A stretch of DNA of 64,000 nucleotides from the NCBI GenBank assembly GCA_905182985.1, contig CAJJDN010000052.1:155264-219263 (forward strand). Reading direction: 5' to 3'. Each line of letters begins with the position of its first letter. The stretch's first letter is position 1. The translations under genes and the position numbers were made by a program. Positions 48,301-63,621 of this stretch are shown piece by piece. Below the pieces are notes generated by a model. The model was not told where the DNA came from and did no database searches. It worked only from the letters and a program-made list of their open reading frames with translations. This DNA is from Paramecium sonneborni (taxonomy: Eukaryota > Ciliophora > Oligohymenophorea > Peniculida > Parameciidae).

Positions 48301-50238
48301 TCATTCAATAAAATCTTTGACAAATAAATTTGGACTCTATTTTCTTTTCATATCATGTTATATTTATAATAATTTTATAAGATTAGGATCCATTAAAGAT
48401 ATAAGTTTATTTGTTATTGGATCATCCAAATTCTCTAGTAATTAATCTAAAACTTATTATGCTTCTAGCGATTTCTATTTTAACCCTTTTTCAGGTTTTA
48501 ACAAAGAAGAGTATTATTAGTTCTCTCCCTATTATTAACTCATTGGATCTAGATTAATTAATGGTTTAGGAAGAAAGTCAAATAAATGTACTTACTCTTT
48601 TGAAAGTAATATCATTTTTAATTTATCTATTTCTTACAACTTATCTATAATAAAAAGTATATCTAGGCATTTATTTAGTTTCTATTCTGAATAATTTAAT
48701 TACTTGTACTTTCCTTCTTTCTTTCTTTTATAAATTTAATATATTATTACCCACACTTCAAATATTTCAAATAATCAAATTGGTTAAATTGCAATTTTTA
48801 TATTGTTACACTAAAGAATTTTCGAAAAGCAGCATTTATCCTTTTTTAAAGTATCTTATCATTTTCAGGTGAATTAGTAAAGTTTTAGGAAGACTTTTCA
48901 GTTTAAGCAGAATTAATCATATCTGTTTTTGAAGTTTTAATCTTAACTCTGCCTCTTGGAAATCTTGAACTTGTTTTTTATTTTAAAGAGTTTAGTTTAA
49001 TAGAAACATCATTCTCATTTGTATAAATATTTTCTTAAAATTGATTTTATTTATCAAACATTTTATTTTCATTTTCGTCTGAATCTATTTATTTTTAACC
49101 TTCAAAATTAAATAGTGTATTAATAATTTCCATCTTAAATAACATTTACGAAAATGGTCGCACTATGATTGAAAAAGCAAGCATCAATAGTTCCCATAAA
49201 CCTCCTGCCTATGCAAAGATATCTTATAACTTAGGATAAATTCTATAACTTATATTTTCAGTATTTGATAATCTAATTTATACAGTGGCTAAAGATTCAT
49301 CACTATTAAAATCAATTATCTCTTAATTTTTTTAATACCTTATAGTAGAATCTTTTCTAACTAATTCATCTAATAATCCTTCTTCAGTCAATGTAGTAAT
49401 TGGTTACATAAATATTGTAATATCTTTCATCACTTAACTTGAGATTGTTGTTTAAATTTCCTCAACCTTAGCAACATTTGGCTATTCATAATTCCTTAAA
49501 TCAATATTGTAAGACGATATTTAAAATTATATGTAATTCCTTCTTAATTTTTCTTAAATCTCCACTTTTGATTTACATTTCACACTTTCACCTAAATTTA
49601 TAATAAAAACTACTATTGTTTGTATCATTAACACATAATTAGAAATTTATGTATATATATGTATAATTCTCTTAATCAGGTGTGCCACTCAAACTTAACT
49701 CTGAAATTTTATCCCAATCTACACAATAAGTGTTATTAAAATCTACATTATTCAATTGTTCTTCTATCTCTTAATAAGTTATTCCAATTTTAGAACATTT
49801 CGTAAGGGGAATCTCTGTTTTTATTAAACTTGAAATTGTTTCATTATTAACTCTTCTAATTTTATTTTTATTTTACTTTCTTTAAACTCTATTAATCAGA
49901 GCAGCATTGACTTTGTAAACTGATTCATCTATATAGTTTGTCTAATTATAGTTCTAAAAGGCAAATTATAAAGTGAAATTATCTTAAACTAATGGATAAT
50001 TTGAAATCTCTTCGTAATAAATCTCTGAATAGAGAGTTTGAAATTCTTTTCTCTTTCCTAATTAAACAAATTTGTTAACGATATATGTTATTATACATCC
50101 AATTAATAATAATGTCATCAATGCTCCAAAAAAAGTATGATGTGAACGTTATCTTTAAATCATTAATTCAACAGGTGATGCAAATATATCTATTTTTTTT
50201 ATTAAATGCTGGATTTGCCATATTTTATTTTTTTTCAT
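48301..50238 (-). CDS. Membrane protein, paralogue of the gene at 53932-55635
   Basis: About 600 residues. It starts MKKNKIWQIQHLIKKIDIFA, then VELMIQRQRSHHTFFGALMT and a first membrane helix (LLLIGCIITYIV). A 350-residue extracytoplasmic region with N-glycosylation sites (NYTY, NDTNNSS) follows. A second helix lies in QDIFAQAGGLWELLMLAFSI; the long cytoplasmic tail has a basic stretch. The end DFLPKPLINLDP...YSSLLKPEKG...LDDPITNKLISLMDP matches DYLPKPFIGADP...CSLLKP...YQDPINQKLINSMDE of the other copy. At least two frame changes in the middle and 3' part need short introns. Function unknown. Confidence 0.78.
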
Positions 50239-50789
50239 CAGGAAATTTTAAATTTATATTATCTATCGTATACAATATTTTGATTCGTTTTATTTTAATT
50301 CTTAACTTAATTCACATTAATCTTATTATCATTCAAAAATTCTTAAAAGTTAACAATGAAACTATTTTTATTTTATCGACTTAATAAAATATTCAAATTA
50401 TATTGATTGTTGTCCAAGTTTTAGAAATTAAAGTATATAATTGTAATAATAATTTTTTATTGAATTCTAATTAACATCTTTCATAAGGTAAGTTAAGAAA
50501 TTTGATACTAAGATGTAACGTAGACAATATATGCCAGTTTAAATTAATTTTTAAATAGAAAATAGTTTTTTTATTTTTAATAAATTTAAATTTAATGATA
50601 AACAATAGAATAAATGTTCGTTTTATAAAATTAATTTTAATAAGTAAAATATTATAATTAAATTGGAATAGGATAATATTATTAATAGATTACCATTCTT
50701 GTGAAGCCGAAATAATTGAATTTAATTGCAATATTCTTTTCTATTTAGTTATAATATAAATTAATTGGTTCATAATTATTAATAAATTA
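50239..50789. other. A+T-rich intergenic stretch
   Basis: About 550 nt between the membrane protein start and the ISWI stop, both on the minus strand. No gene was recognised; it presumably holds the promoter of the membrane protein gene. Confidence 0.5.
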
Positions 50790-53861
<3,072 letters not shown>

Positions 53862-53931
53862 TTAATTAAATTATGATTTTAAGAGGCATCAATTAACCAT
53901 TTAATCATCAAATTATTTAATCCTCAATTTA

Positions 53932-55635
53932 ATGAAAAAATATAAAAAACTACTTAAACCCTTCCGATCTCTAGATCTCTTCACCAAACCTGTATCTCTA
54001 CTAATCAAAGATAGAGAGCGTCACAAAACTTATTGTGGGGCATTCCTCACCATTATTATTATATCTATGATGAGTGTCCTCTTATTCACGAATTTCAATA
54101 ATTTAGATAAGAATCCTCATTCCTATCAATATCAGATATACCATCAAGCATTAAACTGTACCCAATTAATTAATTTTACTATACAAATAACTGGATTAGA
54201 TGAACAAGACTTAGATGTAAACACTTCAGATGGCCAACTTTAAATGAGTTAGAATCTCTATTAATATGCTTAATAAGTAAGTTTATATGAAACAGAACAA
54301 AGAGTTTAGTTTGTTATTGTAGAGATCTATCTCAAGAATGATAGTCAACTATAAAAAACAGTGAAAAGTCTTGATTTCTAGTTTTAAATACCAACTTTTT
54401 ATTATGATTTATAAGATGTTTAAGATCCTGTAAAAATGAGAATTGAGAAAATTGATACAACTTTAAGTCCAAGTGTTTAAAAAAGAATTGATATCTACAT
54501 GAGTCCACTTACTGTTATTTCAGATAATGGTATGGTATTGAAAGATGAGACAAAACAAAGTTTGTTAGCATATCACCATCATTAAGAAATGTATGAGGTT
54601 GGGAATGCTTTAAAATTACTTCATATGAGAATACGTTTGAATAAAACAGAGTTTGTTTAATACCGATCGTATCCAAAATTATAATAGATTCTTGGAGAAG
54701 CTGGTGGATTATGGAATGTCATTTTCACATTAGCAATGTTCTTATAACTGCCATTTAGCAATTTATCTTATCGATTGTAAATAATCAATTCTCTATTTAA
54801 TTTTTCAAACGATGATGATTCAACGGCTAATAATGATAATAATAATAAGATAAAGGTTGATAATGAAAAATTAATTGAGAAAGCTGTAAGTCCATAATAG
54901 ATTGACAAGAAAATTCCATTGTGTTAAAGTGAAGTAAATCTTCCAATAGTTCCTGTATTGAAGAAATAAAAAAGTTGGAGTTAATTAAATTAATTGAATA
55001 TTAAGAAAAGATTGTATAGTATATAAAGAAAGAGTCAGATGATAACAGAGGCTGATAGTGAGAATCAGAAGGCTCATATAACAAATGAGATTTCAGCATC
55101 AATTAAAAGATTTTTTAGAGTTGTTACCCAAAAGCTTAATTTGAATCTTTTGGAATATATAACATTTTAATTTCCAAGAAGGAAGAATAATAACAATATA
55201 AAATATTAGTAATTTGAATTTGCAGTTAATCGAATCTAAAAATCACTGGACATTCTATACATTATAAATAAATTACATGAAATTGATAAATTAAAATTTA
55301 TCCTTTTGAATAAAGCATAGATCAAGATGTTTGATTATTTACCTAAACCATTTATAGGAGCAGATCCGTAAGATATTTCAGATGATAACTTTTGTTCACT
55401 TTTGAAACCAGCAAAGACTCCTTATCAAAAGGCATTAGAGGCTTAGCAAGCGTTTAAAGAAATTATTACTAACTATTAAGATCCAATAAATTAGAAATTA
55501 ATAAATAGTATGGATGAACCTATCATAGATTTAATGAAATTATAGTTGAATTAGGATATTTAAATATTAGACACATCAGTGATTAATTAATTAGTTTAGA
55601 GTGCTGAATATAAATTAGATACAGCAAGACAATGA
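53932..55635 (+). CDS. Membrane protein, paralogue of the gene at 48301-50238
   Basis: Intronless, 567 residues. It starts MKKYKKLLKPFRSLDLFTKP, then VSLLIKDRERHKTYCGAFLT and a membrane helix (IIIISMMSVLLF). A roughly 220-residue extracytoplasmic region follows (NCTQLINFT, NDSQLQKT, with glycosylation sites), then a second helix in GEAGGLWNVIFTLAMFLQLP. The long cytoplasmic part ends in coiled and Gln-rich sequence with FDYLPKPFIGADP and SLLKPAKTPYQKALEAQQAF. The two-helix architecture and the C-terminal motif match the copy at 48301-50238. No known family was recognised; such proteins may be common in Paramecium (inference). Confidence 0.82.
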
Positions 55636-55665
55636 CCATATAGAGTGAATATATATTTAAATCTA

Positions 55666-58600
55666 TCAATTTTGATTTCCTAAATTAATTTCTACTTCTG
55701 AGTATTTCTAATTCATTTTAGCAGTAACGAATTTCTCATAAAGTGCAATTGTAATCCCTACAACAATGTTTACAATTAGAATTTATATTTTGAAATCCGT
55801 TGGAAATTCTACTTCCAAATCTAAAAATTCAATTAAATTTGGGAAGAATATTAATATAATCTATCCCAAAATACCCAAAGATATGGATAAAATATAATAA
55901 ATATTCTAATAGATAGCTTCTCTGAAAGGGGGTCCCTAAGTATATGCAATAGCTACAGCCAAGATTTCAGTGCTAGATGTTATAAGCAGAATAGAGTTAA
56001 TGTAATTTGGTTGTATGTAATAATCATCATTTACCAGATCAATTGTGATTGATTAATAAAAATCTTATTGTTTCAATAATTAGTGCATAATTATTTAAGC
56101 TAAAAAACTAATGAAAACTATAACACAAACAGAAGATAAAACAGGTAATGAAATCAAATTACTTATAGGTCTATAATTTGCTAATTTATTATATGATTTT
56201 GTTAAATCCATTGTGAAAGCTAATGGAATAATCAACCAAAGATCTTAATAAAGATATTAGACTTAAGTGAAATCTGTATCATAAAAATAACATTGTAAAA
56301 CAGAAACCGATTAGATACATGAATAAAGAGTCATAAATTTAAAGCATTCTACACAAGTTACTAAACAAGCTCTCCCTTCTTTTATTAGATTAATAATAGT
56401 TGATATATTGAATATTGTACTTGTGAATGGAGAAGCCAAAGAAGCATCTTCTAATGATAATGCCAAACCAACATCTGCTTATCTCAAAGCACAAGTATCA
56501 TTAGTTCCATCTCCACAAAATGCAATAAAATTCATTTTATCTTATCTTAAGAGGAGCATTAAATCTCCTTTGTTATTAGGTTTCATTCTTGAATAAATGT
56601 ATATTCTTTATAATAGATTTAGTATCAATTACTAATTGTCTATTAATGCATTATATTAATATTATAAATGTTCAAATACCTATCCTGTTATTGCTAATTA
56701 AAAGTTACAAGTTAATTTCATAATTTCATTTGTTTCTAAATTTTAAACCTAAGTAGAATCTAAACTATAACAACTTCTATTTTTATCTACTTTATTCAAT
56801 TTTAATTGTTTTAGTTCATTCCAATATAATATATCATTATTCAAAAATCCTAAAAATATTCTGCTATTTTGATCCAATATGTTACATTATAATCCTATGT
56901 TAATTGCTGTGTATGGATTATCCCCTGTAACCATAATTGATTTAATATTACTCTACTTTAAACTTATGATTGTTGATTGAGTTTCTTTCTTTAATTTATT
57001 CTCAAAAATTAAGAATCCTAAGAATATCATATTTTATTCATATATTTCTCTCTTATGCAATGATTACAAATTTAAATGATTAATATCTCTATAACAACAA
57101 GCAATGATTCTGAATCCTTAAGAACTATACCTATAAAGAAGATTGTTATAGTTTGAAGGTATATTGATACAGATATTCTATATTTATTCAGGTGATCCTT
57201 TACAATATAAAATATTCTCATTAGTTATTACTGACATTCTTTACAATTCAGCTTAGAAATCATATCTCTTTATAACTACAATTTCTTTCATTCCTTTTTT
57301 TGCTTTACTCTCTTCTAATAATTCCCATCCTGTTTCTTAAAACATACATAGATCAATAGGATCTCCCATTATTTCTTTATTTATTATTGATAATGAATGA
57401 CAAACAGCCATACATTCATTAAATTAATTAGATACTTCTTTTACCATTTATAATCTATTAAAACCTTAATCTTTAACTTCTCTACAACCTAATACATCAA
57501 GTCCTAATTCTGTTAAAGTACCTGTTTTATCAAAAGCTATTAAATTTACTTTACTTGCTACATTTATTTTATCTGGCTTTACACATTAAATAGATTTATC
57601 TTCTAAACGCTTCAATGCAAGACTTATACCAGCTCCTAAAGCAGTTGGTAATGTTGCAGGCACTATTATTGTTATTATTTCTAAAGCATTTATTATACTT
57701 TCTCCTAAAGCAATACCTTAAGCTCCACTTATTAAAATTGTAATATTAGCTTATATTAAACCTAATGTAGCTAATACAAATAAATATCTTAATGAATCTC
57801 TATAAAAACTAAATGTTTAGGTTCTATTAAACATTATTGATCTAGCCAAACTACCTTTTAATGTTTGAAATCCAGTCTAATAAACTATTGCCTTAGCATT
57901 TTCACCATTTTAAGAATAACTTCTTAAGCAAGTAGTTCCACAGAATAACATTTTATTTTCATTTCCCTTTTATTAAAAAAAAATTTCACTTTTTTCTAAA
58001 CTGGATTTATTAATTGGTACACTTTCACCTGTTAAGACAGCTTCATTCATTACACAATTTCCTTCAATTAAAATACAATCACAACTAATTTTAGTATGTC
58101 CTTCAATTATTAATAAGTCTCCTGGAATTAATTCTTTTGATTGTATAGTTATTTGATTATTATTTCTAATTACTTTAACATCTACATTGAATCTAATCAT
58201 TTTTTATATTTTAAATAAATTTTTTCTTACATCTCTTAATTCAATAGAAATCTAAATGATAGTGATTACTAAAATAAAAAGAGAGTAATTTAAATAATCA
58301 TCATATGCCCACAAAGCTAAAGCACTAAATTAAAAGATATTAAAAGGTGTTAATATTTCATCAAGTAAAAGTAGAGGAATTGGTTTGATTGGTACTTCCA
58401 TTATATTCTCTCCATAAACAGTTGTTAAATTAGTAAGACCTGTCATATTACAAATTTTATCTTAAGTGTATTCAGAAAATGAATTTCTCATTTAAATCAA
58501 TGATTTTGTATAAGAATCTATATAATATTAACTAAGTTCATAACTAAAAACTCGTGCATTTTTAGAAAATGGATGATCCTAAACAATCGAAACCTTACAT

Positions 58601-58950
58601 AGTTAATCATCTGCAATTGGAATTATATTTTTGGTCTTAATCACTAAAACATGTGTCATTGTACCAAATTAACATTTTTCAAATCTTTTTACATGATTTA
58701 AGCTTACAATAGAAACAATCTTAAATTGATGAACCATCTTTGAAATAAGTACAATAATCCAAGAGTTAAAATTATTAAAACATAATAAATGATCTATTTG
58801 TACTTATTGATCTTATAATAAATTGCAGTAAGTTTATATTGGTCTTCATAATCGCCTAGATATTCTAAAGTTGATTATCTAAAGTATAAGAAGTTATTAT
58901 TACCCAAAATCGATTTCTTCTTTTAGATTGGTCTCTAATAATTCAATCAT
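55666..58950 (-). CDS. P5B-type cation/polyamine-transporting ATPase (ATP13A family)
   Basis: P-type pump of about 1050 residues. The N-terminus [16 protein letters not shown] leads to a membrane segment and [19 protein letters not shown], as in P5B pumps. Actuator loop: [11 protein letters not shown]. The phosphorylation site is [18 protein letters not shown]; other motifs are [29 protein letters not shown] and the hinge [20 protein letters not shown]. The C-terminus has several membrane helices ([20 protein letters not shown]). In helix M4 the usual P5B PPALP is replaced by PATLP. Introns of 22-25 nt occur near the 5' end (25 nt after DFG, 23 nt before FEKC); others are unplaced. Family knowledge suggests endo-lysosomal polyamine export; the substrate here is not shown. 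Confidence 0.92.
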
Positions 58951-59133
58951 AATTATTAAATAAAAAAGTTTATTTTGTTCTTTTATTAGAATTTGGAAAT
59001 GATGGAAAAGAACTTAAAATAATAAAATTAAGATAAAGAAACAATAAATGTTAATATACAACTACAATAATATATATAAAGTGTTAGAGTGTCGATTATA
59101 TGATATTCCTTATTATTTAATAATAATATCTTT

Positions 59134-59748
59134 TCAAGAGTCTTGATCGTCCTTTGGAAATCCTTTCCATTTAAAATTGTCAGCATACTTTCTCTTTGAA
59201 GAATAACGAAAGTGTGGATATTGAACAATATATCCATATCCATCTTATTGACAAAATTCTAATGCAGCTTCCAAACTTTTGAACTTATAAACATCTCTGC
59301 TCTTTTAATCTCTTGAAAAAGTCCATCCACTCCAAGGCATTCTATGAATTGGTCCTCTCTCAAATTAAACATTCCATTCATATCCTTATTTCATAGTTGG
59401 ATCTATGTTAATTTATAAAACTATTTACTTTAATGCATACGATTATCATCCATAATATAAACACGAGCTATTTTTGACTCTGGAGCAGGTAATGGGTTCA
59501 TATCATAGTATCTATGATCGGATCTATTATCAAGACGAGAGGCTTAAAACTAATATTTTGCATATTTTACATCTAAAGAATCCAAATTTGCTTTTGCTTG
59601 CATCTACAGGTACAACTTAATTGTAAACTGATATTCCATGTTACAAAACTTCTTAGTTTTTACTCTCTATCTCTTTACGAATCACTATCAGAGAATTAAA
59701 TGCCTTTTTGGCAATCTCTTGAATCCCTACAAATTGTCGAATTGACAT
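59134..59748 (-). CDS. NDUFS4-like complex I subunit
   Basis: About 187 residues with a 25-nt intron (GTTTAC...TGTAG) after VLQHGIS and a 26-nt intron after NRMHQ. The conserved part is ESKIARVYIMDDNRMHQ, then MKQGYEWNVQFERG, MPWSGWTFSRDQ and FKSLEAALEFCQQDGYGYIV, followed by YADNFKWKG. This is the ETC-complex-I NDUFS4 pattern: (I/V)Y....MQ, W...F, GW.ss.D, F...E.A..F....G..Y.V. It would be an accessory subunit of mitochondrial NADH:ubiquinone oxidoreductase. The N-terminus SIRQFVGIQEIAKKAFNSLI is basic/amphipathic, compatible with mitochondrial import. Confidence 0.82.
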
Positions 59749-59773
59749 TTATATATTAAAATAATAATTTAAG

Positions 59774-60211
59774 TCATCCCAATCGATATTTACTTATACT
59801 TTCTATTGTATCAGTATGCATTCTATGTCCTTTCTTTTACGAAGACTTCTAAATCATCACTTACGAACATTGCAGTTTATTTTATTTCTATCTAAAATTA
59901 CGTACTTAATTCATTAGAAAGAATCTTTATGAATTAAGTTTTGTTTTTGTTGCTGTCATCTAATCAACTTTTAGTGGAGAAAGAGTGTTTAATTTATTCT
60001 CCTTTGATTTTCCTTTTTAAATAACAATTTAAGATAAAATTCTACGATGAATACGTCTTTATTGACTGTTGAGATCATATACATCTCCTTATAAGGAACT
60101 ATATGATCTATCTGGTGAATATTCAAATTAATCAGCCCCTCTAGGAAAATTATATTCTTATGGACGTTTGCTTTCAACTGTTTATGTAAGCTTCTTGAGT
60201 CTCAGTCCCAT
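59774..60211 (-). CDS. Small basic protein with MG start
   Basis: Intronless, 145 residues, starting MGLRLKKLTQTVESKRPQEY; Gly2 and following basic residues might allow myristoylation. It has NFPRGADQFEYSPDRSYSSL, then Lys/Gln/Arg-rich sequence, ending TDTIESISKYRLG. No known domain. Its 3' end is 25 nt from the start codon of the NDUFS4-like gene. Its 5' two-thirds lie in direct repeat B, so a truncated duplicate follows at 61140-61446. Confidence 0.65.
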
Positions 60212-61138
60212 ATAAATTAATACTGTTTTCGCAATTTTATTATTATGACAAATCAATAAATAAATTTTTAATTTTCGAACTAAATCGAAGAACTTTAAGA
60301 AGCTTATTAAAGATCAAAAAAGAATTAATATTTCAATAATAAGAATAAAATCAGATGACGGAATATATACATAGATTAGTTGCTCAATTAAAAAATATGG
60401 ATAAAGCACACAAAAGACAATAATTAATTGAATAAATTAATTAAAAATTACTTATTATAATCTTGTTATATAAAATTGCTTCTATTGTTCATAATGATTA
60501 AATGTGTGATAATTAAAAATATTGAAAGGCTTTTAAAAAAGGATTTTCTTAAAATTAGGCATTAAGAAGAAAGGAATTAAAAATTAAAAACAAAAAGTTA
60601 GAGAATTAATTAAGATCTTTTAAAGAGTAAATGATAAAGAAAAAATAATAAGTGATAATAATCTGAAGATATTGAAAATATCAGTATATTCTTTGTAGAT
60701 TTTTTTTAAAAATTCATATTACTAAATTAGCGAATGATAGATTTAATTATTTAAGGATAGAAAATAATTAACAAAGTTAAAGAAACTAAATTAGAAATCA
60801 TTAAGGAGTTCAAAGAGTATTAGAAAATAAATCTACTGAATTAGGAAAAGCAATAAAAAAGAATTGATTATAGGAATAATATAGAGAGCAAGATCGTTTA
60901 AGTAAGTTGATGATATTGTTCTGATTTTAAGATCAATAAAATATCTAAATTAAATTAAAGCAATAATAAATATCTGATGATTCTCAAGCCTTGGAACAAG
61001 CTCTGAATAGTATAAGCAAGTTTTAATTCTTGTATGCTTTCAGATGTAAGCTCAAATACACATAAATTAATAAAATAAGAAGATTTCTATTAATTTAGAA
61101 AATAAATTAATAAGATTATGAAGTTTATTCAAATATTG
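59905..61138. repeat. Direct repeat B, copy 1
   Basis: A 1234-nt segment that recurs at 61140-62373 with a constant offset of 1235 and no differences noted. It spans the 5' part of the small basic protein, the divergent region and most of the coiled-coil gene. A single N at 61139 separates the copies. Most simply an unmerged contig overlap. Confidence 0.93.
60355..61138 (+). pseudogene. Truncated duplicate of the coiled-coil gene (probable assembly artefact)
   Basis: Identical to 61590-62373, the first part of the coiled-coil gene, but cut off by the N at 61139 before its stop codon. It should not be counted as an extra gene unless the tandem copy is confirmed. Confidence 0.78.
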
Positions 61139-61139
61139 N
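61139..61139. other. Assembly gap (single N)
   Basis: Ambiguous base at the junction of the two copies of direct repeat B; contig join. Confidence 0.95.
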
Positions 61140-61446
61140 CTTAATTCATTAGAAAGAATCTTTATGAATTAAGTTTTGTTTTTGTTGCTGTCATCTAATC
61201 AACTTTTAGTGGAGAAAGAGTGTTTAATTTATTCTCCTTTGATTTTCCTTTTTAAATAACAATTTAAGATAAAATTCTACGATGAATACGTCTTTATTGA
61301 CTGTTGAGATCATATACATCTCCTTATAAGGAACTATATGATCTATCTGGTGAATATTCAAATTAATCAGCCCCTCTAGGAAAATTATATTCTTATGGAC
61401 GTTTGCTTTCAACTGTTTATGTAAGCTTCTTGAGTCTCAGTCCCAT
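61140..61446 (-). pseudogene. Truncated duplicate of the small basic protein gene
   Basis: The first 102 codons of the gene at 59774-60211 repeated, broken off at the N. Same interpretation as for direct repeat B: probably an artefact. Confidence 0.75.
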
Positions 61447-62373
61447 ATAAATTAATACTGTTTTCGCAATTTTATTATTATGACAAATCAATAAATAAAT
61501 TTTTAATTTTCGAACTAAATCGAAGAACTTTAAGAAGCTTATTAAAGATCAAAAAAGAATTAATATTTCAATAATAAGAATAAAATCAGATGACGGAATA
61601 TATACATAGATTAGTTGCTCAATTAAAAAATATGGATAAAGCACACAAAAGACAATAATTAATTGAATAAATTAATTAAAAATTACTTATTATAATCTTG
61701 TTATATAAAATTGCTTCTATTGTTCATAATGATTAAATGTGTGATAATTAAAAATATTGAAAGGCTTTTAAAAAAGGATTTTCTTAAAATTAGGCATTAA
61801 GAAGAAAGGAATTAAAAATTAAAAACAAAAAGTTAGAGAATTAATTAAGATCTTTTAAAGAGTAAATGATAAAGAAAAAATAATAAGTGATAATAATCTG
61901 AAGATATTGAAAATATCAGTATATTCTTTGTAGATTTTTTTTAAAAATTCATATTACTAAATTAGCGAATGATAGATTTAATTATTTAAGGATAGAAAAT
62001 AATTAACAAAGTTAAAGAAACTAAATTAGAAATCATTAAGGAGTTCAAAGAGTATTAGAAAATAAATCTACTGAATTAGGAAAAGCAATAAAAAAGAATT
62101 GATTATAGGAATAATATAGAGAGCAAGATCGTTTAAGTAAGTTGATGATATTGTTCTGATTTTAAGATCAATAAAATATCTAAATTAAATTAAAGCAATA
62201 ATAAATATCTGATGATTCTCAAGCCTTGGAACAAGCTCTGAATAGTATAAGCAAGTTTTAATTCTTGTATGCTTTCAGATGTAAGCTCAAATACACATAA
62301 ATTAATAAAATAAGAAGATTTCTATTAATTTAGAAAATAAATTAATAAGATTATGAAGTTTATTCAAATATTG
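61140..62373. repeat. Direct repeat B, copy 2
   Basis: Second copy of 59905-61138. It begins inside the small basic protein gene (a 5' fragment up to ATG at 61446 on the minus strand) and ends inside the coiled-coil gene, which then continues uniquely to its stop. Confidence 0.93.
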
Positions 62374-62405
62374 TAGAATAAAATATAGCTAATAAAAGAT
62401 CTTGA
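61590..62405 (+). CDS. Coiled-coil protein, exon structure partly unresolved
   Basis: Starts MTEYIHRLVAQLKNMDKAHK. Later segments are Lys/Glu/Gln-rich coiled coil: NQALRRKELKIKNKKLENQL, INKVKETKLEIIKEFKEYQ, and SDDSQALEQALNSISKF, ending NIVEQNIANKRS before TGA. These lie in different frames joined by short introns that could not all be placed, so the total length (perhaps 230 residues) is approximate. Its stop is 17 nt from the convergent stop of the NamZ-like gene. Confidence 0.55.
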
Positions 62406-62422
62406 ATAATATAACATAATTA

Positions 62423-63621
62423 TCAATATATGTAATAACGTTGCACTGAATCGTAAAAGGCTTTTGTATTATTTTAACATTGTTAATATATTTTTTCAGC
62501 AGTAGTTGTTTTAAGCAATTCTGCAAATCCTGAAATACCACTTTCATAGTCAATCATTAAATTGAATTTTATAGGAATCACTTTATAAATTTCATCTAAT
62601 GTGACAAAGGCTGTTAATACAGGATTAAATGAATTTTTATCTAAAACATGTATTTAAACTCCTCCACAAATTACATCTTTATGTTTAGAAAATGTTGGTG
62701 AAAAATAAACAGGTCTAAATATTACTGAAGTTAATTTTCTGGCATTCAATGTTTTTGCTAATTCTTCTGGTTGCGTAATTAATGGAGAACCAATAATTTC
62801 GAATGGATGTCTAACTATTTATTAAATATACGTAGTGCCTCTTCCTTCACTTAAATCAGTTCCTTCAAAAATTCCAAAACCAGGGTAAACAGTAGCTGTT
62901 TCAATGGTTGGCATATTAGGAGATGGTAGAATCTCTTTTATTATAATTTAATACCCATTGATATTGATTTGTAAGGTAAGGTATAATTTTTAAATTAACA
63001 GGATTTGAAAGCCATTCCTTATTGATAAATGTTGCTAATTCTCCAACTGTTAATCCATATCTTTAAGGTAATCCTAAATTTGATCCAAACTTGCGTCCAA
63101 CTAATCCTGCATCCATTTCATTTCTACATCCTTCTATCTTTCTTCCTAAAGGATTTGGAACATCTACAACAATAAATTGAATTCCTGCTTTTTGGGCTGC
63201 TTCCATACAATACGTCATCGTCCAAATGTATGTATAAAATCTAGTTCCTACATCTCGAATATAATAAACTAAAACATCAATATCATTCAAATCCTCTAAT
63301 GTTGGTGCTCTTTTGCTACCATACAAGGAAATTACCTATCTATTTAATTATTATTATATTTTACATTCCAGTAACTGGGTCAATATAATCTTTTATTTAC
63401 ACTCCTGCCTATTATTCTCCTCTCAATCCATGCTCAGGTGAGAAAAACTTCTTGATGTCTGAGTATTTTGATATTTTATCAGTAACCATTACCAAATCAT
63501 CATCAACTCCTGTTGGATTTGTTATTAATCCCAAGCTTTTTCCTTTTGTTTCCATCAAAAGATTATTAAGTTATAATGAAATGAAGCTATATCCTAAAAG
63601 TGGTAATAAAAATATAAACAT
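62423..63621 (-). CDS. NamZ-like exo-β-N-acetylmuramidase (DUF1343 family)
   Basis: About 375 residues. It starts [18 protein letters not shown], a likely signal peptide or anchor. DUF1343 motifs follow: [98 protein letters not shown] and [17 protein letters not shown]. Introns: 25 nt after DPVTGI, 23 nt before LPSPNMP, and 21 nt inside RGTT. The family is mainly bacterial and removes terminal MurNAc from peptidoglycan fragments. In a bacterivorous ciliate it would suit digestion of bacterial walls in food vacuoles (inference). Spliced introns and ciliate codons show it is resident and not contamination. Confidence 0.92.
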
